From Coprinopsis marcescibilis (taxonomy: Eukaryota; Basidiomycota; Agaricomycetes; Agaricales; Psathyrellaceae): a DNA stretch of 64,000 nucleotides. The notes beneath the pieces were generated by a model. It was given only the letters and a program-made list of their open reading frames with translations. It was not told the DNA's origin and did no database searches. The stretch spans positions 172,127-236,126 of the forward strand of contig ML210173.1 in the NCBI GenBank assembly GCA_004369085.1, given 5' to 3'. Positions 49,207-58,931 of this stretch are shown one piece after another (the first letter of the stretch is position 1; each line of letters starts with the position of its first letter). The translations under genes were made by a program, and so were the position numbers.

Positions 49207-49258
49207 GGATGACATTCCATATCGATTTAGAAACCATAATTATTTTCTAAACCTAAAT
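49206..49258. repeat. Left 53-base terminal inverted repeat
   Basis: Positions 49206-49258 are the exact reverse complement of 50533-50585 (53 of 53). The outermost base on each side (49206 and 50585) belongs to the AAT target duplication, so the repeat proper is 52 bases. It begins GGATGACATTCC at 49207. Confidence 0.93.
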
Positions 49259-50584
49259 GTCCATCATACTGAGTTCGAATTTTAAGCCTTGCCCCAAATC
49301 CTAGTTCCATGTCCCAATCTAGGATTTAGGTTTTCTAGATACATCAAATCATTGCCGGTGCGACCTCCCCCTTGTACCTTTCATCCCTCCCATAATGAGG
49401 CGATGCTGTGGTGATAAAAACCTACAAAAACATGTCTCTGATGTTTATAGCTCAGTACAGAAGGGGTTTGACACGCGACACTTGTCCATAAACCTCTGAA
49501 CAAGGCCAACCAGCCAACACTTGGCACATTTCGTGGGGTGGACGCAGGATAGGGAATGTAAGAACTATGTCAGAGCACTGAAGCGCGTACGATACGGTAC
49601 GAAGGTATCATAGAGTCCTTCCTTCATTATTTAATACGTAGACGCCACTTTAACGCGGTACACAGGTTTAAGTTTGGGTAAGAGAACTTTGAGGGGCAAC
49701 TAGTGTTGCCACGACTCGACTCGACTCGACTCCGACTCGACTCATGGCTGCTCGGCTCTGATTTTCGAGTCGAGTCGTGGGAAGCCGGCCGCTTATTGAG
49801 TCGAGCCGACCAGAGTCCGCTCGAGTCCGCTCGAGTCGAGTGCTTATCAGAAAACACCTCCAGCGCTGCTTTATGCTGGTATTTGGCAGTCCTTATGTCA
49901 CCTACTGCCTAATAGAATGGCGTAGTCTTGGGTTGAACACAGAAAATTGTAAACGTAGCGTTTCTTTTACTGAATGGCTTGTGAACGGTTGAGAGTCGGA
50001 GAGCATATTTGAGCACAGCACACAAGAACAAACATTACAGCAAACAGTGGACAAACATGCTGAGGGCTTGAGCCTCTCTTTTCTCATTTTCTTTTGCTCA
50101 ACTATGCTCAGATGACAAGTGCATCGATGTGGGTTCTAATAATGGCCCCTTTTAAGGACTTTCTTAGTGTTTCCGCCGGTATCCTTTTTTGTTCGACTCG
50201 AGTAGGCTCGAGTCGACTCCGAGCTACTCCACGGGGGAGCCGAGCAGGGCGAGTCGGCCATCAATCGACTCGACTCGACTCGACTCAAAATCCGACTCGA
50301 CTCGGCGACTCAGCGACTTTGAGTCGAGTCGCGGCAACACTAGGGGCAACGGCCGAGACGGCAGGTTCCCCATTGGGATGAAATTTGGTTTAGAACGCTG
50401 GTTTGAGTCTGGAGGGGGGGTCGGGAGGCCTCACCCAGACTAAAATCTAGGATAAGGGCGAGTTTGACAGATGGCTGATGGGGGACTCCGCCGCTGCCGC
50501 ATATGGACGAAATCAGCTGCGGCATCCCGGCAATTTAGGTTTAGAAAATAATTATGGTTTCTAAATCGATATGGAATGTCATCC
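49207..50584. mobile_element. Non-autonomous DNA transposon inserted in NLR gene 1 (outer element)
   Basis: 1378 bases bounded by perfect inverted repeats (49206-49258 and 50533-50585) and by a 3-base direct duplication AAT (49204-49206 and 50585-50587 on the plus strand). No transposase frame is visible inside, so it must be mobilised in trans. A 3-base duplication fits PIF/Harbinger- or CACTA-like transposons, but the ends (GGATGAC...) do not let me choose. It carries the nested element at 49701-50342. Without that insertion and its duplication, it would be 728 bases. Perfect terminal repeats and an intact duplication suggest recent insertion. Confidence 0.88.
49701..50342. mobile_element. 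hAT-like MITE rich in GACTC repeats (nested element)
   Basis: 642 bases. The ends are inverted repeats TAGTGTTGCC(A/G)CGACTCGACTC, 21 of 22 matching. Flanks are an exact 8-base direct duplication GGGGCAAC at 49693-49700 and 50343-50350. Eight-base duplications and ends close to (C/T)AGTGTTGCC are hallmarks of the hAT superfamily. There is no transposase frame. Subterminal regions (49710-49840 and 50190-50340) are dense in tandem GACTC/GAGTC pentamers, possibly transposase-binding repeats (inference). It sits inside the outer element 49207-50584 and so inserted after it or together with it. Confidence 0.88.
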
Positions 50585-50585
50585 A
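50533..50585. repeat. Right 53-base terminal inverted repeat
   Basis: Exact reverse complement of 49206-49258, followed by the AAT target duplication copy at 50585-50587. Confidence 0.93.
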
Positions 50586-52444
50586 ATGACATGATAACGG
50601 GAATCGAACCAGGATCGCTGAACCCTTGCTTATTGGAGACGACGGGGAAGCGTTCGCAATTTTGGATGAAATATTTCACTGGCGAAGGGACGTTCTTGCA
50701 ATTTCGCCCATGGAATGCCCACGTTTCATAAGCGTATCCGAGAAATGGGGTTTTCCAGAGGAATCTAGTGAGGTGGAAATGTTCTGGGTCGTTGCGACAG
50801 TGGAGATGGAATTGAAGGAGCATTCCGACACAGGCAGATGCCATCACCGAATGCGGATCTTCGTTGTTTAGTACCAGGTAGGATTTCAGAAAGTCGATTG
50901 CAGTATAGTCTGTAGGCATTGTCAAGTCAACTGTCAGAAAGAGGGTGAGCGGAAGTGAGATGGAGTTCCTTACGGATGGCCCGAACAAACATTCCGTCTT
51001 GATCGAGGGTAATTAACCCGCAACATAGTGAAAGGAGGCTGTTTGTGTCTATCCTTCGTTCAGGATCGAAGGCGAGGGTTTCTGGATCTATAGCAATGGC
51101 AACACCCAGTTCGTCAACCATCAAAGATCTCGTCGCGAACGCAATCCAAGTGAGTGCTTTTTTTGCCAAATCTGCATTGGACTGCTTCTCGATTCGCTTC
51201 ATGGTGGCAGCGTACATGCCATGGATTCCATCCGGCAACTTGTCCAAAGCCTCCTTCAAGCTTTGGATCGTTAGACAGTCCCCCAGCATCTCCAAGTACA
51301 GAGACGCTAGCAGGAACCTAACACAAAGACAAGATGTTCAACAACGGACCCTATGATCCAAACAGCGAGCTCAACGTACATTCCAGAAGATCTTTCCAAA
51401 AGCCTTTCGACAACCTTCGTCTTCCATTCGCTGTTTTGCAGCAGCTTTTGCAACGTTGGTGTCCGGGAGATTTTATCCTCGACCAAGATCAATATGTCCT
51501 TGTCGTGAACGGTGATATTAAGGAACTTGGCCCTGACACGTTCCTGCAGCAGTGCCAAAGGCCTAGACGTTATGAAGCAGTGAATTGGCAAAGAGCTCAG
51601 TGCAGCCAGTGTATCGACCTGCACATCGTTCGATGCTTCATCAAGCCCATCAATGACATAGAAAGTCTTTGCAAAAAGGCCAGAGCTGGCAATCTTCTTG
51701 AGCACATCGAGTAGCTCGGCTTGTGTAGGGCGAGTTCCCCTAGGTTCGTGATAGTCGAAGAGTGGTTTGATAAACCGGGCTGTCGAGGGGTGGTCTTCAA
51801 GGTACTGCTTCACAAGTGCAGATAGGATGTCGGTGACTGGGATCGGATCGGTGTACCGACAATAGGCGAAGAGAACGCAAATGTCTTTGCTGCCTATGGC
51901 GATTTGTTGGAGGTGGTCGATGACAATCGACCTGTTGCTTTGGTTCGGCCCTGAGAACGAGATGTTTCGGTTGAGGAGACTCACGAGATCACTGACTTTC
52001 CGGCGCCAGCTGTTCAACGAACGGTGTCTGTCAGTTCATAGGAACTCGCAGCTGTCTTTACAAATAGACACGTACGCATTCCAGTGCCCCACAGTATCCC
52101 ACAATCACTGTCATCCAACTCAAAAACAGACAATCCTCCAGTACCCACGTTCCAGTTTTAGGAACTCTCCTCCCGAGCATTTCAACCTGGATAACGCGGT
52201 AGTTGATGATCGTCAACCATTTTGCAATCTTTGCAATTTCTAAACGAAGACTCATTAGATTGTGGTACTTCTGGAGGTTGGAATGCGCACCATGCGAAGG
52301 AAGAGTAGTGACGATATAGTGGTTATGAACAACGCTGTTGCCGCTGACAACGTTCACCGTCCCTCCGGCAATCTCAACATGTTCTGCACCTTGGAAGGCA
52401 TGAGCCCCGCCTAAACCTAGTATTGCGGACAGATTTGCACCCAT
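50585..52444 (-). pseudogene. NLR gene 1, 5' fragment: NACHT domain cut off by a transposon
   Basis: Upstream half of a NACHT-ankyrin STAND protein. ATG at 52444 (MGANLSAILGLGG) opens an N-terminal block with HVEIAGGTVNVVSGNSV, typical of mushroom NLRs. A separate exon near 51995 holds the Walker A motif (GAGKSVIS). The exon at about 51370-51955 reads through FAYCRYTDPIPVTDIL to the Walker B-like TFYVIDGLDEAS. Later exons give LTIQSLKEALDKLPDGIHGM and a winged-helix-like block up to IPVIMS, where the 1378-base element interrupts the frame at 50585. Donor and acceptor of the short exons around the P-loop are only approximate. The stretch from HYTAIDFLKSYLVL onward is in frame with the ankyrin half beyond the transposon. 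Confidence 0.85.
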
Positions 52445-53355
52445 CTGTAGCTTTGTCGTTCATGGGAAGCGAAGGAACCGTTGGCTTGACGCACGGTGAG
52501 CTGCTTTCCCGCAATCCACCCAAAACGGCGACATTGACAAGGTGATTGAGAGCGAGACGGTGCATCACGATATAAGTAAGTGCTTCTCTGATCTCTTGCC
52601 ATTTCCTCAATCTCCTCCAGTTCCATCTTGAGCTCCGAATGCCATTTTATCGCCATCCTCATGTTTGAAAGGTCAGCAGGCTAGTCTTGAAGACTACGTT
52701 TGCGCTTATGAGTGGACATGGTGGTTGAAATTGTAAATTGTAGCGAGAGCGAGTGTGTCGACGGGGGCTGGTGCGCAACTACTATAACGAATGTGAGTTT
52801 TTTTTGGCTACCGTAGTCACACTTTTTTGGGCCACCGTCGAACAGTGTATATTGACATGCTTTGCGCAGACATATTGAACACCGAGGTGGGGTGCCGAAG
52901 GCGGACTTGGTACAGGGGGTTTTGAGCTTTCTGGGGCCCTAGACGGTAACGAAGTTGTGTCAAGCGAGAAGCGGGTTAGATGAGATCCCATGTTGTTCCT
53001 TACCCGTAGTAATGTAATTTACAATGCGAAAAGGGGATTCTGTGTAAAGGTTGACCGCCATGAGGAATCGAACGCACGGGCCCAGGAAGAATTACGGCAC
53101 CCGGACAAGTTCCCGGAGGACCTCCTTGTCTCGGAGTCGATAAGGTTGTTAAGTGTGTTCTTCTTTCTTAGCACCACAACACCGACACCCATTACGGCTC
53201 TTCATTAGATTGAGCCTTGCGACATCTAACTCTGTTAGTCCTGTGAAGAGGCTCACAGCCGGATTTGGCCTCGTTGACTCTGGGTGCGCATAGGATTTGA
53301 CTAATATCGACGATGTATTGAGCATAGAGGTCAATCCCACAGAGTAGATCGCAAC
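52445..53355. other. Divergent region between NLR gene 1 and NLR gene 2
   Basis: It should hold both promoters. A minus-strand frame just upstream of 52444 (MRMAIKWHSELKM..., 52417-52662) ends at a CTACAG acceptor-like site and could be a leader exon, but this is unsupported. tRNA-like text near 53060-53100 was examined and rejected. Confidence 0.4.
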
Positions 53356-56127
53356 ATGCCACTATTCCAAGCGGCCCATAATTTCTCAATCACTGGGAGT
53401 ACATTCAACGAGTACACTGGCTTAGGGCGTGCGCTATTCTTTCTGTATCATCGTCACACGCTCAATTTGGTTTAGCGCTCGTGTACCTGCAGAAATTCGT
53501 GGCCAGTGGTGCAGCTCACGACTCTCACGAGCGATTTCCCCCTCCACAATGTCATCCGGCGACACGAGAGCGGGTGCTCGGCGTCATTCTTGTCTGGGCC
53601 AAGCTACACCAGAAAGAGCGAATCAAGCGGGTCCTATGGCTGCACGCCCCAGCGGGAATGGGCAAGAGTGCCATCGCACAGACTGTAGCAGAAAAGTGCG
53701 AGGAACTTGACATACTCGCGGCCACCTTCTTCTTCTACCGCCTCGACACACAGCGCAATCGGGCAGAGAGGCTGGTTGCATCGATTGCATTGCAGCTGTG
53801 CGAGAGTATTCCCGAGCTCGTACCGCATGTCGAAGCTATCATCCGATCTACACCCACCATTCTCACCAAATCCCTGCCTATTCAGCTGAAGAGGCTGATC
53901 ATCGACCCTATGCGCAAGATCCCATCGATGGACGAAGATCGGGTGGTTATCATCGATGGGCTGGACGAGTGTGTTGGGGCAGAACCTAAAAGGGTCGACC
54001 CGGCGCAAGAACAACTCCTCGTTCTAAAGCTCATCGACATCCTCGTATCCTCTGACCTGCCTCTATGTTTCCTTATCTGCTGCCGACCGGAAAGTTGGAT
54101 TAAAGAAGGCTTCGAATCTCTTCCGCGTCTATGGAGGCACGTCGAAGTCCTGGACCTTTGCCAGCATTCGGACGTGAATGCTGACATCGAGACATACTTT
54201 CGCTCGGAGTTCGGGAAGATTCGTGAGCAGTCCAAATTACCCATGCCTTGGCCCGCTGAGGACGACGTAAAAAGGCTGATCCACAAAGCGTCGGGCCAAT
54301 TTATCTACGCTGCGACCGTTATTCGATACATCGATGATCCCTGGAGTACGCCAACAGATCGTTTGAAGGTCATCCTCTCATCCGACTTCCCTGCAGACCA
54401 TAATCCTCTAGAAGCCCTTGACAATCTCTACCTCACCATCCTCAGCCAGTCCCCAAATCGTGAATTAACCATGCAGGTTCTTGGGTGCCTGAAAGCTTTC
54501 ATGGAAGGTTTTTTTGTTTTGGAAGAGGGGTCTATGGGGCCATCTTTAGCTCACAGGCTGGAAGCCATCCGATGTTGGCCCCGACATGCGTTACGGCCTC
54601 TTCACTCCGTTGTAAAGGTTGATGCCGAAAGCGTTCATGAAGGTGCTTTTTTCCATGCGACATTTGTTGAGTTCCTCGACTCTCCTGCGAGATCCAACTC
54701 GTTTCACATCCCGCGTTATAAATACATCCAACTCCTAGGCAACAGCTGCCTTTTTTATTTGGTGTCGCCATCGACAACTCCATCGGATCGGGACACGCCG
54801 TTTGGTCAGTAGTGATTGTGTGACTGTATCAACGGCATTGACTTCCTGTGCCACAGGTGTGATCGCACTGGCCTCAAGTTGTTGTTATCAATTCTGGACT
54901 CTTCACGACGACCTTGCAGTCCCTTCAGCCCTCCGCTCCATTGACGTTCTCAATGCGTATCTCTCATATGATTTTAGCCTCGCCACCGAATTCGTCCCGT
55001 CAAATTTGCATTACATGGAACGTAAATTTCTGCATCAACTCAAGTACCCGAAGTACCCAACCACCATCCTCAGGAAGGCTCGACAGTGCATCGATCATTT
55101 CCGCTTTCATTATGACCGACGTATTACAACTCGACTCGCCGCTCTCGGGAGACAGGAGATTTACTTTCTCCGACGGGTGATCGACGCGATTTACCCTTCA
55201 ACATCAACGACAAGTGCTATCTTTTTTGCCAGCGAGATAGGCACGCGTAATCTCTGCATTTACCTGGACGTTCATGACATCTGCCGCGCTCTTAACCAAC
55301 ACTATTACGAGGATGTTTTCAGAGGACCGTACCAAGTGGTTGACCCTCTTTGCTGGCCGGGGGAGCAAAATCTGGACGGCATTGCGATGTACGCGTTGTT
55401 GATTGTTTCGCCGTGCTTTGTTAGGTTTTTAGCAACAAGAGATCGATCAGGACCTCACAATTGGCATATTATCCACGAGTCCCAACTGGTCAGACTGTTC
55501 AATTCCTTCCTAAGGTCTTTGCTGCCTCTTGGGTTTCGGGTGCATAGCCCGGGTTTGAGAGCCATGTACGATTTCAACGCAGAGGAATACAATGCAATCA
55601 GAAACTGTTATCTCACCTGGATGCAGTAAGTACACCCTCATTTTTCCAAAGTTACGAACCGCGTCGCTCACTTTATTGGAAGAACCATCTTTACGTTTCT
55701 CCCGTTTATCGCTCAGCCAGAGCGGGTCCTTCCGGCGCTCGGCTCATTCTGTGACAGTTGTCAAACTTTGGGTGATGGGTCCGTTTGGATGACGTCGAAA
55801 GTATGGTGGGAGATGGCCATTGTGGATTCGATTTTCAGGGGGAACGTTGTGATGGCGAGCGCATTGCTCGGATTTGTCCGCCAACGTCTCCAGTCGGCGT
55901 GCGAGATGGGTAGGGGGGCGAGGGGGGATGGTGATTTAGACTCGCCAGAAATAGATTTTTGGAAGCAGGTTTTGTCGTCGAGGGATTTCCTGTTTGAAGA
56001 ATTTGAGAAGGATCCGGAGGGGTTTGTTTTGGAGATTGGTGCGCCTAGGTTTGTTTCGTGTGGTGAACATGGATGCGATGACCCGGAGGACCCTGGGTTT
56101 GACTTGTACTTGACGACGGACTCTTAG
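53356..56127 (+). CDS. NLR gene 2: intact NACHT protein
   Basis: STAND-type ATPase, probably a receptor in fungal non-self recognition. Four exons (53356-53428, 53476-54804, 54857-55625, 55683-56127) give 2616 bases (871 residues), phases consistent. ATG at 53356; the N-terminus MPLFQAAHNFSITGSTFNEY is of the short mushroom-NLR type. Walker A is APAGMGKS at residues 82-89, with Ala in the usual first Gly position. Walker B is DRVVIIDGLDEC near residue 180. FLICCRPESWIKEGF is the sensor-like block. After residue 450 comes a C-terminal domain I cannot name, with Cys pairs (SFCDSCQTLG, SCGEHGCDD). No ankyrin, WD or TPR repeats are seen. The last intron was placed because only it avoids an in-frame TAA at 55627. 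Gene 4 (58932-60758) is a close paralog. Confidence 0.85.
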
Positions 56128-56454
56128 TGGTAGTGGTATATCATTAGTATCGCTTTGTGGATTTCCTCTTTTACTTGCATCGGACGCGTGCGGTATTTAA
56201 TGTTAAACCACTGAGCAAAGGTATGGAAAAGGTGAGAGCTCACCTTCTGGAACGACCTTGGTGAAATCTGACAGCCGAATATAATTCCCAGCTCATCGCC
56301 AAGGTCAACACTTGGACTTTGAGTCGCAAATCGCATGGGAAAGGTCCCGCTGCCGCAATGAAAGCGAATATGCCATCGCGCAATGGTCAGTAGGCTCCAT
56401 CCTCTCGCTAGCATACAGTAATAAATTAACATCGATCAGCCGGAATCCTTGCCG
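56128..56454. other. Intergenic region
   Basis: Between the intact NLR gene 2 and NLR pseudogene 3. Nothing recognised. Confidence 0.4.
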
Positions 56455-57830
56455 GGGCCCAAGACGTTCAGTTGCACAATGTCCAAATGAACGTGGTTGG
56501 AAGGGATCTAAGCATTCATAACCACAACCATTCTTGTGAGATTGCAATTACATACTGATAGTTGGAACTCAACGCTCTGTACAAGTCTCGGATGCGAGAT
56601 TCTTGAAGCCCTACGCCTTTTACCCAACCCCAGTGGTTGTTCTTGGGACCCTTCTCGAACGTGCTTTCCTGGAACACGAACAGTCCATATCAAGAACATC
56701 ACCTCGTGGATCGATAAGAAGATAGGGCAGGAGCTTGTACCAAACACTTTGGTAGTTGCAGCAGCAGCAGGGAGTAGGAAATCTGCACTCGCGCATACAA
56801 TATGCCAATTAATGCACGAGCAAGGACGCCTCCTGGCGTCCTTCTTCTTCTTCTTCGATCAGATGAATAGGGAGTCCGCAGCGAAGAACCTCATGGCTGC
56901 ACTTATTCGTGCCCTGTGCGGTATCAACCCACAAGTCAAGCGTCGCGTTGGGGAATTGATCAGGGAGGACAACAGCCTGGCTTCCGCCTCCACAATTCGT
57001 CAATTCGAACAGCTCATTATCCCTATCTGCCCTCTATTACCATCAGATCGAACCTTTGTGGTGATCCTAGACGCACTTGATGAAGAACCGGATACCTCGC
57101 TTTTGCTCCTTCTGCGAGACTGGACACAAAACTCCCCCCATCCTTTCGCCCCTTCGCAACTACGCGTCCCGAAGCAAGGGTGCTGAAGGAGCAAGAGAAC
57201 ATAGAACATATTCAGCGATACCGATATCTTCTCACCGGCGAATCCAGCCATGACGACCTCCGAATCTACATTGAATCATCCCTCTCCAAAACGTCATATG
57301 GTTCTGCAATCCCTAAGAAACTGTTAGAGGAGTTCATTTCTAAAGCTGAGGGTCTGTTCCTGTGGGCAAAGACGGTTCTCAACCACATCGACAATCCCTT
57401 TGAGCCGATCATCGAACTCACGAAGATAATTTCTGGAACGACCACCCACTGGGTGGAGGCCGAACACGCTACAAGGAAGCTGGAGGACCTTTACCACCGC
57501 ATCCTATCCAAGCTGCAATGGATGGATATTCGGTTCATGCAGAAGTACGGAGTAATCATTGGGGCGCTGTGTACTCTCAAGGAACCTTTGTCTCTGTCAC
57601 TGGGTATACGACAGTTACGACTCGGACTACCTAGAGTATGTTGGTGCTTCGATGTATAGGAATTACGGTAAAGCAATGAAGGGCATGGGTCAGGTGGATG
57701 AGGCGTTTGTGGCTGTTGAAAAGCGGTGGGGATGTATGGCGCATTGGAAAGTGCAGATCCGGTGGTCTACACGCATGAGCTCGAGGAGGCTAAAGCGCTG
57801 GTGGAGGAGCTCAAGAGATCGAGATATTAA
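56455..57830 (+). pseudogene. NLR pseudogene 3: NACHT-TPR type
   Basis: The N-terminal remnant AQDVQLHNVQMNVVGRD (about 56458-56508) is of the mushroom-NLR type. The NACHT part starts near CFPGTRTVHIKNITSWID. The Walker A is damaged: AGSRKSALAHTIC has Arg where the family has Gly before Lys. Walker B is FVVILDALDEE. At about 57120-57150 the frame shifts from LLLLRDW to KLPPSFRPFATTRPE-type sequence, so the chain reads on only in another frame. A second break near 57610-57630 joins the NACHT end (LCTLKEPLSLSLG) to TPR-like text (DYLEYVGASMYRNYGKAMKG). A third, near 57720, separates VDEAFVAVE from KAVGMYGALESADP. It ends ELEEAKALVEELKRSRY, stop 57828-57830. It belongs to a different NLR subfamily from genes 2 and 4. 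Confidence 0.8.
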
Positions 57831-58078
57831 AACTCAAGCGAATCAGCGGCATTTATGTAGAATATCTGTGCTTGGTCTTGATTGTGATTATCCGGTGCGT
57901 GTTTGTACGCACAAGAATTCTCGACGAGTACTTTGTCAGTTATAATGCATATGATGTCCTGTTGAAACAGATCCAAATGCCAGCAAGAATTCCTCCAACC
58001 ACAACCAATTACATTCATCCAATACCCTGTAATTTCTGAGTCTGCGTACCTTTGCCGTATACGACGCTCATGGCCTGA

Positions 58079-58212
58079 CTAGCGCTCGTGGCCAGTGGTG
58101 CACGCGAGCGATTCCACCCTCCACAATCCCATCCAGCTGCCAGTGGGTGCTCGGCATCACCGTTGTCTGGCCCAAGCTACGCCAAAGCGAGCGGATTCGC
58201 GGGTCCTGTGCT
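58079..58212 (+). pseudogene. Short relic of the gene 2/4 NLR family
   Basis: About 134 bases match the segment around 53474-53635 of gene 2 and 59076-59240 of gene 4, starting at AGCGCTCGT and running through GGTGCTCGGC and GGCCCAAGCTACGCC. Internal deletions remove about 30 bases and the frame is lost. It is a leftover of a third copy of that gene family. Confidence 0.7.
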
Positions 58213-58382
58213 GCTTCATTGACTCGTCCCCGTCGGTCTTAGGGAATTTGTCAAACCCCATACTATACCATGCAATGGGCCGACACTATTGTAGACGACA
58301 TCGGGCTCGAGTAATAGCGAGTTCATTAAATAGAAAGTCTGGTCACAGACCCTCATATCCATGTTCTTGCTTCATCGAAGTA

Positions 58383-58527
58383 CTATCACTGACCACACGT
58401 TCGTTTTTACCATGTGTTCGTTTTCATTACAAAATTATTGATGTCGGGTAAGGTTCGTGTTGATGGGCATTACGAATTTGTAATAAAAACGAACATGTAG
58501 TAAAAACGAACATCTGGTCAGTGATAG
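58383..58527. mobile_element. 145-base MITE, Tc1/mariner-like
   Basis: The two halves of this element are imperfect inverted repeats of about 55 bases that begin CTATCACTGACCA and contain the repeated word GTTCGTTTT. The element is bounded by TA on both sides (58381-58382 and 58528-58529), as Tc1/mariner target duplications are. It is too short to code and would fold into a long hairpin. Confidence 0.7.
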
Positions 58528-58931
58528 TACGCAGCAGCATGTAGGTTAGTTTCGGCGCTTGCTGAATATGCATGTTAAACTTAAAACGCCCGGCGATCGA
58601 TCGGGGCACTTTTGCACAGGATGATAGGAGATCACCTCAAAAAGATGCTGTTGGAGGCTGTTGGGTGCAGAAGAATCCATCATTGAAATTGGCGCTGGCT
58701 AAGGTGGTTAGATAATACTGTGAGAAGATCCGATTCACACCAAGAACATCATCGCCAACTCCCACCAAGTCTACCAAGGCAGTGCCTGTTCCAGTGAATC
58801 AGCTTCTCAACGGAATTTTGATTCCTTGCGTCTGGATCATGAAATATTCTATAACACAAGAGTCGTGCGGAGTTTGAGGGTATGCTGGCGCGTTTTTCCC
58901 CCCCTTCTTGGACATTCTGGACCGGCATAAT

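Noticed and set aside
49206..49220. MECHP as the true start of an ankyrin protein
   Set aside because: Those codons lie inside the transposon terminal repeat, so the start was brought in by the insertion.
48180..49285. Plus-strand open frames opposite the ankyrin exon
   Set aside because: Antisense shadows of a repeated coding pattern; no splice signals or family match.
49701..50342. CRISPR-like or satellite array from the GACTC repeats
   Set aside because: The units are five bases without spacers, lie in inverted arrangement and are bounded by transposon ends with a target duplication.
50595..50625. tRNA B-box-like GGTTCGATTCC on the minus strand
   Set aside because: It lies in the open NACHT-ankyrin reading frame, and the T-stem pairs in only three of five positions.
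53050..53110. tRNA-like T-arm (CGTTCGATTCC) on the minus strand
   Set aside because: The flanking arms do not pair (only one or two of five T-stem pairs) and no matching acceptor strand is found upstream.
57491..57945. Plus-strand frame 57559-57945 as a separate gene
   Set aside because: Only its middle part is protein-like and it matches the TPR end of the NLR pseudogene in a shifted frame.
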